Below, in pieces: positions 17,801-24,611 of a stretch of DNA of 64,000 nt. The position numbers were made by a program, and so were the translations under genes. The DNA is from Microcystis aeruginosa FD4 (lineage in GTDB: Bacteria > Cyanobacteriota > Cyanobacteriia > Cyanobacteriales > Microcystaceae), in assembly GCF_009792235.1 (NCBI RefSeq), contig NZ_CP046973.1, forward strand, positions 5,084,001-5,148,000. The letters are read 5' to 3'. The notes below the pieces were generated by a model. It made no database searches. It was not told the DNA's origin and worked only from the letters and a program-made list of their open reading frames with translations. How positions within the stretch are numbered: position 1 is the stretch's first letter; the number at the start of each line of letters is the position of its first letter.

Positions 17801-18248
17801 GTCCCATTGACTCATATAATACAGCTAAGTTATTTAGAAAAGCAGCATAGTCGGGGTGGTCAGTACCTAAAATTTTAGCACGAATTTCGAGAGCTTGTTG
17901 AGAGAGAGGTAAAGCTTGCTTATACTGTCCCATTGACTGATATAATATGGCTAAGTTATTCAGAGAATGAGCATAGTCGGGATGGTCAGTACCTAAACTT
18001 TTACCAAGAATTTCGAGAGCTTGTTGAGAGAGAGGTAAAGCTTGCTTATACTGTCCCATTGACTGATATAATGCGGCTAAAAGATTCAAAGAATCAGCAT
18101 AAATAGGCTCATTAGTTAGTGAGTAACTTTTGGCTAAATCACAGGTTTGTTGGGCGAAGATAATCGCTTGCTCATATTGCCCCTGTTGATATAGCATTTC
18201 TAGGGTTTGGTTATACTTTTGTATCTGGTTAATTAGGGATTGATTCAT
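14871..18248 (-). CDS. TPR-CHAT caspase-like protease
   Basis: A 1125-residue soluble protein without signal peptide. Residues about 14-510 carry tandem 42-residue kinesin-light-chain-type TPR units (GQYEQALPLSQQALEI plus LGTDHPDYA); I count about ten good copies and a divergent first one. Residues about 560-760 form a helical linker, and residues about 780-1110 form the CHAT peptidase. The catalytic His901 sits in IATHGYF and Cys988 in SACETA. A perfect AGGAGG lies seven bases before the ATG. It is the second gene of an operon with the HTH/DUF4384-like protein (14-bp gap), so the pair probably works together, the TPRs sensing a ligand and the CHAT domain cutting a target. The substrate is unknown. 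Confidence 0.9.
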   Translation of the reverse strand: MNQSLINQIQKYNQTLEMLYQQGQYEQAIIFAQQTCDLAKSYSLTNEPIYADSLNLLAALYQSMGQYKQALPLSQQALEILGKSLGTDHPDYAHSLNNLAILYQSMGQYKQALPLSQQALEIRAKILGTDHPDYAAFLNNLAVLYESMGQYEQALPLHQQALKIIGKILGTDHPNYAESLYNLALLYRSMGQYEQALPLSQQALKIIGKILGTDHPDYAAFLNNLAVLYESMGQYEQALPLHQQALEILGKILGTDHPNYAESLYNLAVLYRSMGQYEQALPLSQQALEITGKILGTDHPDYATCLNNLALLYQSMGQYEQALPLSQQALEIHGKILGTDHPKYSTCLNNLALLYQSMGQYEQALPLSQQALEITGKILDLDHREYATCLNNLALLYQSMGQYEQALPLSQQALEIRGKSLGTDHPDYANSLNNLAVLYQSMGQYEQALPLFQQALEIIGKSLGTDHPDYAASLNNLAISYTATNHPEEALKLMQEAAEIDLKTISKIFSISTDKQRLNYLAQNYYKVETFLSLVFRHFPNSPEAVQSAYNLILKRKAIATETAILQKIALLSQQYAHLAPKLQQWQQIRQQLAKRCFDLPTPEQLPYYQQEIKSLEQQAGTLERELNIPELNLEKELLNADFRTIALELPQGTTLLEFIRFNNHNFKAIPANGDALSFPPRYLAFILPAQAPEQLTMIDLGEAEPIDKLVKEFRESVENPRGLSVAVFKKKEDIPPKLALKKLIFDKIKPYLTQELIICPDGELNCLPFEILPTDKGGYLMDEYRCNFLNVGRDILRFKAKIPAKVTGSLVIANPDYNLASPENTPSTAEIEEKFPFKPSLRDLATSRQGQIFNPLPGTEVEGEKIAKILRVKPVTAANAVKTLVSKVLKSPYILHIATHGYFLGDITPELDTINQNFLLSSLSASERFQVGTRQNPLLRSGLAFAGVNTMLNGGKLPREAEDGLLTALDVQSINLAGTELVITSACETALGDLYTGETLIGLRRSFIQAGAKTVIISLWKVDDVATTILMQYFYYYLLKAKLSKAEALRKAKSSLQRLTIAKMRSQWLTEDAIKSAEKHSIGVATHLRELSQKSDLERPYEAPKYWAAFICLGNPAGLPLLPF

Positions 18249-18262
18249 GTTACTATCCTCCT

Positions 18263-19297
18263 TTAATAAACTAAGTTTTTGTTGTTGATTATTGTTGCTG
18301 ATTGCTCAGAGTAATTAATGGTTTGTTCCACCACCTTAAACCGCTTATAAAACACTTCACTATTACCCTGTTGACCCAATTTAATAAATATCTCCTCAAG
18401 ACGCTCTTGATTTAAGATAATATCTGTAGGGTCAGATTCCCCATTAACCCAAGATAACTCAATGGGTTGCTCTGTGACAATTGCCAGAAAATATTCATCT
18501 CCTACTGCATCATATTGGAAAAATCGAGCTAGTCCTTCAGACGGAGGTAAACGAAGTCCTTCTGATAGCTTAGTATAAGGAACATAGGCAAATGCTCTTG
18601 AAGGACTAAAGAGATAAAAATTTCCTTCTACAGTCTCATTAATTAACAATAAATATTTACCATTGTCAGGTAAATTAACCCATAAATAATGGGGCTTGTT
18701 AAGATAAATATAATTACCCTTATCTGGCTCTGGCTTAATTACAGTACCATTCATAACTAGACCCCTTTTTGAACTCCCGTTTGAGGCTCCTCCATTATGT
18801 GATTTTTCTGCCTCAAAATTTTCATTAATATCCAGCATCGTTAACTTATTACAAGCAGGTGCAGCAACTTCTTTTGCTAATTCCCAACCCATCCGAGGGA
18901 ATTTTTTCTCCCATAACCATTGATAAGTCACTTGATGAGGTTCAATTGAATTCTGAGGTTTTCCTTTCTTCTCATATTTAGTAGTAATTAAATTGACACT
19001 TAATTCTAATCCATCGTCTATCATCGCTTGTTTAAACACATCTACCATTATTCTCCTAATTCTTTTCGCATATTCATTAATAGTTGCTTCCGTATAATGA
19101 AGATTATGCTTATCTTTCATTATTTCGACAATTTCACTTCTTTTTTTATCTTGATTTTTGGGATTATATAGAAGTTGAAATAAACAACTATGATCTTTAT
19201 TTTTTATCAAACCAGTATTTTGCAAGATACGGTTTAGAAATGCTTTTTGCAATAGTTCTTTATCTTTAGTTCCTATCGTGTCAGTAATACTAACCAT
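18263..19297 (-). CDS. HTH-like plus DUF4384-like protein, operon partner of CHAT protease
   Basis: A 344-residue protein starting at ATG 19297 (MVSITDTIGTK); a TTG at 19318 would add seven residues. Residues about 10-100 are helical and charged, with YTEATINEYAKRIRRIM resembling a winged-helix or similar DNA/protein-binding module. A Ser/Gly/Asn-rich linker follows. Residues about 195-300 resemble DUF4384: YLWVNLPDNGKYLLLIN, YLFSPSR and PPSEGLARFF fit its pattern of a sensor-like beta domain. DUF4384 is recurrent beside caspase-like and CHAT proteins, matching the gene order here. A role as sensor, adaptor or regulator of the downstream CHAT protease is inferred. The domain call is from memory. 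Confidence 0.55.
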   Translation of the reverse strand: MVSITDTIGTKDKELLQKAFLNRILQNTGLIKNKDHSCLFQLLYNPKNQDKKRSEIVEIMKDKHNLHYTEATINEYAKRIRRIMVDVFKQAMIDDGLELSVNLITTKYEKKGKPQNSIEPHQVTYQWLWEKKFPRMGWELAKEVAAPACNKLTMLDINENFEAEKSHNGGASNGSSKRGLVMNGTVIKPEPDKGNYIYLNKPHYLWVNLPDNGKYLLLINETVEGNFYLFSPSRAFAYVPYTKLSEGLRLPPSEGLARFFQYDAVGDEYFLAIVTEQPIELSWVNGESDPTDIILNQERLEEIFIKLGQQGNSEVFYKRFKVVEQTINYSEQSATIINNKNLVY

Positions 19298-19390
19298 TTT
19301 TAGTTCAACAATAATCAAAAAATTAATAGAGATATTGAAAAATTACATCATTTCCTCTGATTTGTCAATATTTTTATGAGAAAGAGAAAG

Positions 19391-19460
19391 CACTGTTATT
19401 AATTGTTATTTAAAGTTATGTACGGTTATTTAGAGCCATTTAGAGTGATTTATAGTTGTT
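19391..19460 (+). repeat. Helically phased decamer array
   Basis: Seven consecutive 10-bp units fill 19391-19460: cactgttatt, aattgttatt, taaagttatg, tacggttatt, tagagccatt, tagagtgatt and tatagttgtt. Most have a G at position 5 and TT or ATT at the end, giving a consensus near TAgaGTTATT. Two more GTTATT strings, 21 bp apart, follow at 19476 and 19497. The array lies in the shared upstream region of the CHAT operon (start 19297) and the RTX gene (start 19561). This spacing puts every unit on the same face of the helix, as at cooperative transcription-factor sites. Confidence 0.75.
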
Positions 19461-19560
19461 GACTGATACCAATTTGTTATTCAGTATCTATTGAATGTTA
19501 TTTGATCTGAATGTTTGACTTGAATCATCAACTTAATTAATTCACAGGAGTTTACAGCTA

Positions 19561-20172
19561 ATGCCAGTTTACAACGGTACAATTTACAATGACTTCTTGT
19601 TCGGCAGTTTCGGTAATGACACCGTTTACGGGAATGAAGGGAATGATAGCATTTACGGCCAAGGGGGCAACGACTACATCGACGGTGGAATAGGCAACGA
19701 CTACATTGATGGTGGAGATGGTGCAGATAACATCTTCGGCCGCGCTGGAAATGACAATGTCTTCGGCGGAAACGGTAGTGACTTGCTCATTGGCGAAGCA
19801 GGTGCTGACACTTTATCAGGCGGAAACGACACTGATTATCTCTTTGGCGGAGCCGACAACGATGTTCTATTAGGAGGCGCTGGGAATGACTTTGTCTATG
19901 GCGGCTATGGCAATGATATCCTCACTGGCGGCACTGGTGCCGATGCCTTTTTTTTCGGTTCTCTTCTAGAAGGAGTTGACGTAATCAAGGATTTTCAGTG
20001 GATAGAGGGCGATGTCATCCAAATCAGTAAGTCCGGATTTAATGCTAGTAGCCTTAGCCAATTTAACTACAATAGCTTAACAGGTGGGTTAAGTTTTCTT
20101 GGGCAACAATTCGCAACCATTGAAAATCGCCCCGCAGGGTTTGCTGTCTCTTTAGATGTTCAGCTTATTTAA
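19561..20172 (+). CDS. RTX-type calcium-binding repeat protein
   Basis: A 203-residue acidic protein. About residues 10-130 carry tandem nonapeptides of the RTX kind (GGxGxDxIx), seen as GGNDYIDGGIGNDYIDGG, GGNGSDLLIGEAG and GGTGADAFFF. They fold as a calcium-bound beta roll. The last 70 residues (VIKDFQWIEGDVIQISKSGF and so on) match the domain that often ends such proteins. There is no N-terminal signal, so export by a type I secretion system through its C-terminus is the usual model. CAGGAG lies about ten bases before the ATG. It is divergent from the CHAT operon across the decamer array. The protein is small for the family and has no enzymatic domain. Confidence 0.88.
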   Translation: MPVYNGTIYNDFLFGSFGNDTVYGNEGNDSIYGQGGNDYIDGGIGNDYIDGGDGADNIFGRAGNDNVFGGNGSDLLIGEAGADTLSGGNDTDYLFGGADNDVLLGGAGNDFVYGGYGNDILTGGTGADAFFFGSLLEGVDVIKDFQWIEGDVIQISKSGFNASSLSQFNYNSLTGGLSFLGQQFATIENRPAGFAVSLDVQLI

Positions 20173-20183
20173 CTAGTTGGGAG

Positions 20184-20209
20184 TGGGCGGGCGAATCTTT
20201 TGGTTCGCC
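20184..20209 (+). terminator. Weak hairpin after the RTX gene
   Basis: GGCGAA (20190-20195) can pair with TTCGCC (20204-20209) across a loop, shortly after the RTX stop codon. There is no clear T run, so the terminator call is tentative. Confidence 0.3.
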
Positions 20210-20329
20210 TGTTCCAGACGACGGGGCAATTTTTGCTCACTGGTCAAACTAAAAGCATGAACCTTGTTCTCAAGGAACAAAAGATAACGAACAACAAAAA
20301 AAAGAATTAATCTTTGAGGAGCAACAAAA

Positions 20330-20929
20330 ATGTTCAATCCCCGCAACCCCAAATATCCCTTATTTACTTTTGCTATTGCTTTATTCGTTGGCGGTATTAC
20401 TAATCCAAGCAATGCAGCAGAGTTTAAATTTCCTGATCAGGTTGATATTTACGTTAAATCCTTAGGAGGTGGTGCTGGTGCCAATTCTGAGTTTGGTCTT
20501 GGGACTACTTCAGAAAACTTTGTTCCAGTTCTTTCAGGATTGCCGAATAATCCATCAACAAACAGTGAGGTTTTTTGGGGGTCTTTTAATCCAGATCAAC
20601 CAATTCCACTGGCAGTTTTAACTAACTGGAATGGTCAAAGTTTTTTCGCTACAATTGGAAGCACAGATATTGCTTCACAAATAGTTTTTTCAGATCTAGA
20701 TAATAGCCTTGGTTTCGGAGGAAATACATTTGAGTTACTAGATACTAATATCTTCTTAGCTCATCTTGATGACGCTGCATCTTTCACTGTAGATGATGAT
20801 GACGATGATGTTCTTGTTCAGATGCGTGTTGCATCTAAAAGAACGACTTCAGAATCCAGCAGCGTTCTTGTTTATATTACCCTTGGGGGTTTAATGCTAG
20901 GGAGTGCTATCCACAAAGCCAGAAAGTGA
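20330..20929 (+). CDS. Secreted protein with PEP-CTERM-like C-terminus
   Basis: A 199-residue protein with an N-terminal signal peptide (hydrophobic at about residues 11-25, ending SNAA). The mature part is rich in Asn, Ser and Gly, with an acidic run VDDDDDDV near residue 160. The C-terminus has a hydrophobic segment (VLVYITLGGLMLGSA) followed by HKARK, the tripartite layout of PEP-CTERM sorting signals, although the Pro-Glu-Pro motif is replaced by Ser-Glu-Ser. GAGGAG lies about eight bases before the ATG. It may be an exported surface or matrix protein; it follows the RTX gene with a 157-bp gap. No enzymatic domain is recognised. Confidence 0.55.
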   Translation: MFNPRNPKYPLFTFAIALFVGGITNPSNAAEFKFPDQVDIYVKSLGGGAGANSEFGLGTTSENFVPVLSGLPNNPSTNSEVFWGSFNPDQPIPLAVLTNWNGQSFFATIGSTDIASQIVFSDLDNSLGFGGNTFELLDTNIFLAHLDDAASFTVDDDDDDVLVQMRVASKRTTSESSSVLVYITLGGLMLGSAIHKARK

Positions 20930-20969
20930 TCGCAGATCTTGTAGCTCGCTATTGGGTTGTTTTGACGCT

Positions 20970-20990
20970 CCCCGCTCTAAAGAGACGGGG
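20970..20990. other. IS200/IS605-type right-end hairpin
   Basis: CCCCG-CTCT-AA-AGAG-A-CGGGG forms an imperfect hairpin that overlaps the last codons and stop of the tnpB copy (20977-22150). In this transposon family a subterminal hairpin of this kind marks the right end, and the adjacent transcript gives the TnpB guide (omega) RNA. No cleavage site is marked here. Confidence 0.5.
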
Positions 20991-22150
20991 ATTCTTCGTT
21001 CATTGAGTCTCCGTTAGCCAGCAGGATTTCTCCAACCAACCAAGAGGGAATCTCTCCCGAAGCGTTTAAAGTTTGCGTGCGCCCCACGCTACTTAATCCC
21101 TTTTGCAAGATGTTTAAAGCGGCGTTTCTATCTCGACAATCTGTGGATACACAATCAGGACAAACATGGGTTCGAGTAGATAGCGACTTTTGGACTTTTT
21201 GCCCACAATTAGCACAATTTTGAGACGTATTATGGGGTGAGACAGCTATAGTTAACTTGCCGTATTTGTCCCCAAAATACTCTAGCCATTGCCTAAAAAC
21301 AGACCATCCTGCATCGGTTATCGACTTCGCTAAATGACGATTCTTAACCATGCCTTTGATATTTAAGTCTTCATACGCGATTAAGTCGTTAGACTTAACT
21401 AGGGTTTGCAGCAAAAAGTACGGGCGAAGCATTCGGATAGAAAATCTACGGTTTCACCGATAGGTTATTGCCCGAATGCTTCGCCCCTACAGGACGCGGG
21501 CCGATGAAGATGCAAGGTTTTGAACCACGATTCTCTCAAAATCTTGCACCTGTTTCGCTCGTAAAGCCCCAAAACCCTTACTTTGCATACATTTCACATT
21601 TATTCAGCCAGCCCTAACTAAACGGAGTGCCACACTCTTGACAAACTCTTCTCGTTGCCTACTTACTCTTAAATGTTTCCGAGCAGATCGCTTTCTCGCT
21701 TTGTGATAATTACGAGATTGTTTTTTGCCCTTACGGTATTTCTTTGACTTTTTTTTATTTAATCGGTTTAATTGTTTTTCAGCTTTTCGATAGTAGTTCG
21801 GACAATCAATTTGATGGCCTTCGCTATCTACTAAGAAAAACTTTAATCCCACATCAATCCCAGTGGCTTTCTGGGAAGGTGTTAAAGGTTTAACCGTGTC
21901 TCTGGGGTCTAATTTAAGGCAAAACTGCACATAATAACCATCAGCACGATTAAGGATTCTTACCCGTTTAATTTGGTCTGGTTGATAATAATTAATATCT
22001 CTAGAGCCAATCAGTTTAAGAGTGCCAATACCTTTTTTGTCTGTAAAGGTAATATGACGTTTATCTTTTGATAGCTTCCATCCAGATACTTTATACTCAA
22101 CGGAACGGGAATGTTTTTTAAACTTAGGGTAGCCTTCAGGCTCGAAACAA
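20977..22150 (-). pseudogene. tnpB: tnpB of an IS200/IS605-family element, split by a MITE and lacking its N-terminus
   Basis: The TnpB reading frame can be followed on the minus strand from about 22150 to the stop at 20977, interrupted only by the MITE at 21402-21614. RuvC motifs survive: GIDVGLKFF (first Asp), AYEDLNIKG (Glu) and CRDRNAALNI (last Asp). The zinc ribbon is NCANCG plus VCPDC. The first roughly 80 residues are missing, the frame starting at FEPEGYPKFKK, so the nuclease is dead. Removing the MITE and one TAACTA copy would rejoin the frame exactly as LRLVKSNDLIAYE. TnpB is an RNA-guided nuclease of transposons; no tnpA is nearby. Confidence 0.85.
21402..21614 (+). mobile_element. 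MITE, core type B (213 bp) inside tnpB
   Basis: Same ends and inner inverted repeat as the copy at 14319-14531. TAACTA duplications flank it (21396-21401 and 21615-21620). The insertion splits the tnpB frame between Leu and Val of LRLVKS. Confidence 0.9.
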
Positions 22151-22154
22151 AAGT

Positions 22155-22630
22155 TAACAGAGTTGGGGCTGATAGCTCACACCACGATCAGTAAGGCATT
22201 CCTGTTGCTCCCGGTGGACAGTATCATCCTAACGGTTCAACCAATGGCTATAGGGAACGAAGTAACCTGGCGTTTGCCCGTTCTGGGCAGCAGGAAACCA
22301 TCCGCAAGTCAATACAGGGAGAGGATGCCCTCAAAAGCCAAGGCTTTGAGTAATATCAAAGAGCTGCTAACAAAGGGCGGGTAACTAGGAAGTCTAAGCC
22401 ACAATCAATGGTCATAAGTAGTCGTGCAAAATTAATTTCCTAGTCGAGACTGCGAGACTCCGAGACTCCGAGACTCCGAGACGGGAGACAGCTATTAGGG
22501 ATCGGATTTGAGTTTTCAGTTCACTGTTTACTGATCACAGCAGCAGTCTGACGGAGTAGTGGCTTAGATGTGTAATTAATTGTGCTTAGATACTTATCAT
22601 TCTACTAATGACAGTAGCCTAGTTACTCAG
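22155..22630 (+). other. Possible upstream body of a group II intron relic
   Basis: The 475 bp between the broken tnpB and domain V hold no supportable gene. Strings such as AACCTGGCGTTTGCCCGTTCTGG and CAGGGAGAGG are GC-rich and could belong to intron domains I-IV, but this is a guess. No reverse transcriptase frame is present. An 8-bp repeat (GAGACTCC) occurs inside at about 22445-22484. Confidence 0.3.
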
Positions 22631-22700
22631 GAGCCGGATACGGCGAAAGTCGTAAGTCCAGTTTTGAAGCAGGGGGTGAGAAGGCGACTTCCTGCTCTAC
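22631..22700 (+). ncRNA. Group II intron domains V and VI (relic)
   Basis: The first 34 nt match the length and layout of domain V: GAGCCGGA pairs with TCCAGTTT at the base, then a GAAA tetraloop is closed by TACGGC and GTCGTA. The AGC triad is kept; one base pair is mismatched. Domain VI follows (GCAGG pairing with CCTGC), ending in TCTAC like an intron 3' end. The rest of the intron is not clear and no reverse transcriptase remains, so it is not mobile by itself. Confidence 0.65.
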
Positions 22701-22705
22701 TGTAA

Positions 22706-22874
22706 CGGGTGTAGGGTGTAGGGTTTTAGCGATTTTGAGGAGGTCAATTACCTAATTTTCAGGGAAAAAGTCCCTGAATTTTCCCCCCGATCACTCCCAG
22801 GTCCGGTACTTTTTGATTGACAAAAGGTCTAAAAGTCTTACCCAACAAGGTTTTTAGATTTATTCAGCCAGAGC
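22706..22874 (+). mobile_element. MITE, core type A, 5' truncated
   Basis: It has the type A core and right end, but the left terminus and part of the GGTGTGG array are missing: it starts within GGGTGTAGGGTGTAGGG right after the intron relic. The right end is altered (GCCAGAGC), followed by TAATTA. Confidence 0.75.
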
Positions 22875-23072
22875 TAATTAATTTTTCAGGGTTCAAAAAC
22901 GGCAAAAATAAGGATTAAATGGCCTAAAATATGTAAATAGACCATTTAACTGATTATTATTTATTCTTAATTCTCCTGACTACTGACTACTGGCTACTGA
23001 ATCCTAACCCTAACAACAATTTTTGATTTTTACAAGAGGTCTAGTGATTAATTGGCATCCTAGCGGAAAAAA

Positions 23073-23543
23073 ATGATTATCGACTTGCCCGATCGAGAAG
23101 CTACTGTCAATTTAGGCGAAAAACTGGGGCAAACCTTGGCCTCTGGCAGTGTAATTTTATTAAAAGGCGATTTGGGAGCGGGAAAAACCACCTTAGTACA
23201 GGGAATTGGCTTAGGATTGGGTATTAAAGAGCCTATAGCTAGTCCTACCTTCACCCTCGTTAACGAATATAACGAAGGCCGCCTTCCTTTGTATCATTTG
23301 GATTTGTATCGTTTGCAGGGTCAAGATATCGAGGCGCTGTACCTGGAAAATTATTGGCAGGGAATCGAGGTGGATTTAGGGATAGTGGCGATCGAATGGT
23401 CAGAACGTTTAACTTTTTTGCCAGACAATTATCTAGAGATTACTTTACTCGATCGAGGCGAGCAAGGACGACGAGCGCTGCTCAATTTTGTCGGTGGGGA
23501 CGAAAAAAATAGCGACCCCACAGGAATCGCTATCAGCACTTGA
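23073..23543 (+). CDS. tsaE: TsaE, ATPase of tRNA N6-threonylcarbamoyladenosine synthesis
   Basis: A 156-residue P-loop protein. The Walker A motif is GDLGAGKTT (about residues 32-40), followed by the family strings IASPTFTLVNEY and LYHLDLYRL, and a later IEWSERL that binds the nucleotide. TsaE works with TsaB and TsaD to make the t6A modification next to the anticodon of ANN-decoding tRNAs, in the cytoplasm. Length fits the family. It is isolated from other tsa genes here, with the MITE rubble upstream. Its 3' end is close to the convergent aqpZ (37 bp). Confidence 0.93.
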   Translation: MIIDLPDREATVNLGEKLGQTLASGSVILLKGDLGAGKTTLVQGIGLGLGIKEPIASPTFTLVNEYNEGRLPLYHLDLYRLQGQDIEALYLENYWQGIEVDLGIVAIEWSERLTFLPDNYLEITLLDRGEQGRRALLNFVGGDEKNSDPTGIAIST

Positions 23544-23580
23544 CTCTTGAAGCAATCAAACTTTAGCGGTAACTTTCCAC

Positions 23581-24342
23581 TTATTCTCTAACTCGTCTTT
23601 CTTCTAAAGTTTCTTCAAAGAAACTATTGTAGAGGAAACCCGCCGCCAAGGCCCCAACAATGGGAGCAATCCAGAATAACCATAATTGACCAACGAGAGC
23701 CATATTACCGCATAAAAGAGCAACACCGGTACTACGAGCGGGGTTAACGGAGGTATTGGTCACGGGAATGCTAATTAAGTGAATTAAGGTCAATCCTAAA
23801 CCAATAGCGATGGGAGCAAAACCCGCCGGAGCGCGTCGATCAGTAGAGCCTAAAATGATAATTAAGAACATGAAGGTCAAGACCACTTCCGTGACCAAAG
23901 CGGCGAATAAACTGTAACCACCGGGAGAATGTTCTCCGTAACCATTGGTGGCCAGAGGGTTACTGCCTCCCAGAGCGAAACTGGGTTGACCACTGGCAAT
24001 AATGTAGATAATTACTGCCGCTAAAATCGCCCCTAAAACTTGAGCGATGATGTAGGGAAGTAGTTCCGAACCGGGGAAGCGTTTACCTGCCCAGAGACCG
24101 AAGGAAACGGCGGGATTAAAATGTCCCCCCGAAATATGCCCTAAAGCGTAGACAAGAGTGAGGACAGTTAAACCAAAGGCGAGGGAGACACCCACAAAAG
24201 AAATCCCCAGATCGATATTAAAATCAGCACCATCTACGACACTCTTGGCTTTACCTACAAATACTGCCGCTAAAACGGCACTACCGCAACCGCCGAGAAC
24301 GAGCCAAAACGTCCCGATGAACTCTGCTAGATACTTTTTCAT
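23581..24342 (-). CDS. aqpZ: Aquaporin Z-like water channel
   Basis: A 253-residue inner-membrane protein starting at ATG 24342 (MKKYLAEFIGTFWLVLGGCG); the frame extends 15 codons further upstream without family sequence. Six membrane segments and two NPA half-helices are seen: GHFNPAVSFG and NTSVNPARSTG. The Arg after the second NPA forms part of the selectivity filter. The AqpZ-like entry FIGTFWLVLGGCGSAVLAA points to a water channel rather than a glycerol facilitator. In cyanobacteria it acts in osmotic adjustment. It stands alone between the tsaE and trm1 genes. Confidence 0.93.
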   Translation of the reverse strand: MKKYLAEFIGTFWLVLGGCGSAVLAAVFVGKAKSVVDGADFNIDLGISFVGVSLAFGLTVLTLVYALGHISGGHFNPAVSFGLWAGKRFPGSELLPYIIAQVLGAILAAVIIYIIASGQPSFALGGSNPLATNGYGEHSPGGYSLFAALVTEVVLTFMFLIIILGSTDRRAPAGFAPIAIGLGLTLIHLISIPVTNTSVNPARSTGVALLCGNMALVGQLWLFWIAPIVGALAAGFLYNSFFEETLEERRVRE

Positions 24343-24611
24343 CTCTATATCAAGGTTGAATGATTTTGCTTTTAGGTTATCTCCCATCAGACCGGATTAA
24401 ACTGTTATAAGATTTTAAAAAATAGTTATTTTTTGATCTTCAATTTGCCGTTCTCATGGGGAAACTATCAGCTTTTTAGGGATATAATAGTAAAAAAATC
24501 AGGAATTTTTGATAATTTCACACTTTCTTTAGATTTATCTTCTATCTTGATGTCTGATGGATTTTGGCAGTGTCTGACCCTTGCCGCCGAGTGCTAATTA
24601 TGAGATGAGCG

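Noticed and set aside
22163..22384. 73-residue ORF after the tnpB fragment
   Set aside because: Its composition and position fit the putative intron body; no family or ribosome binding site.
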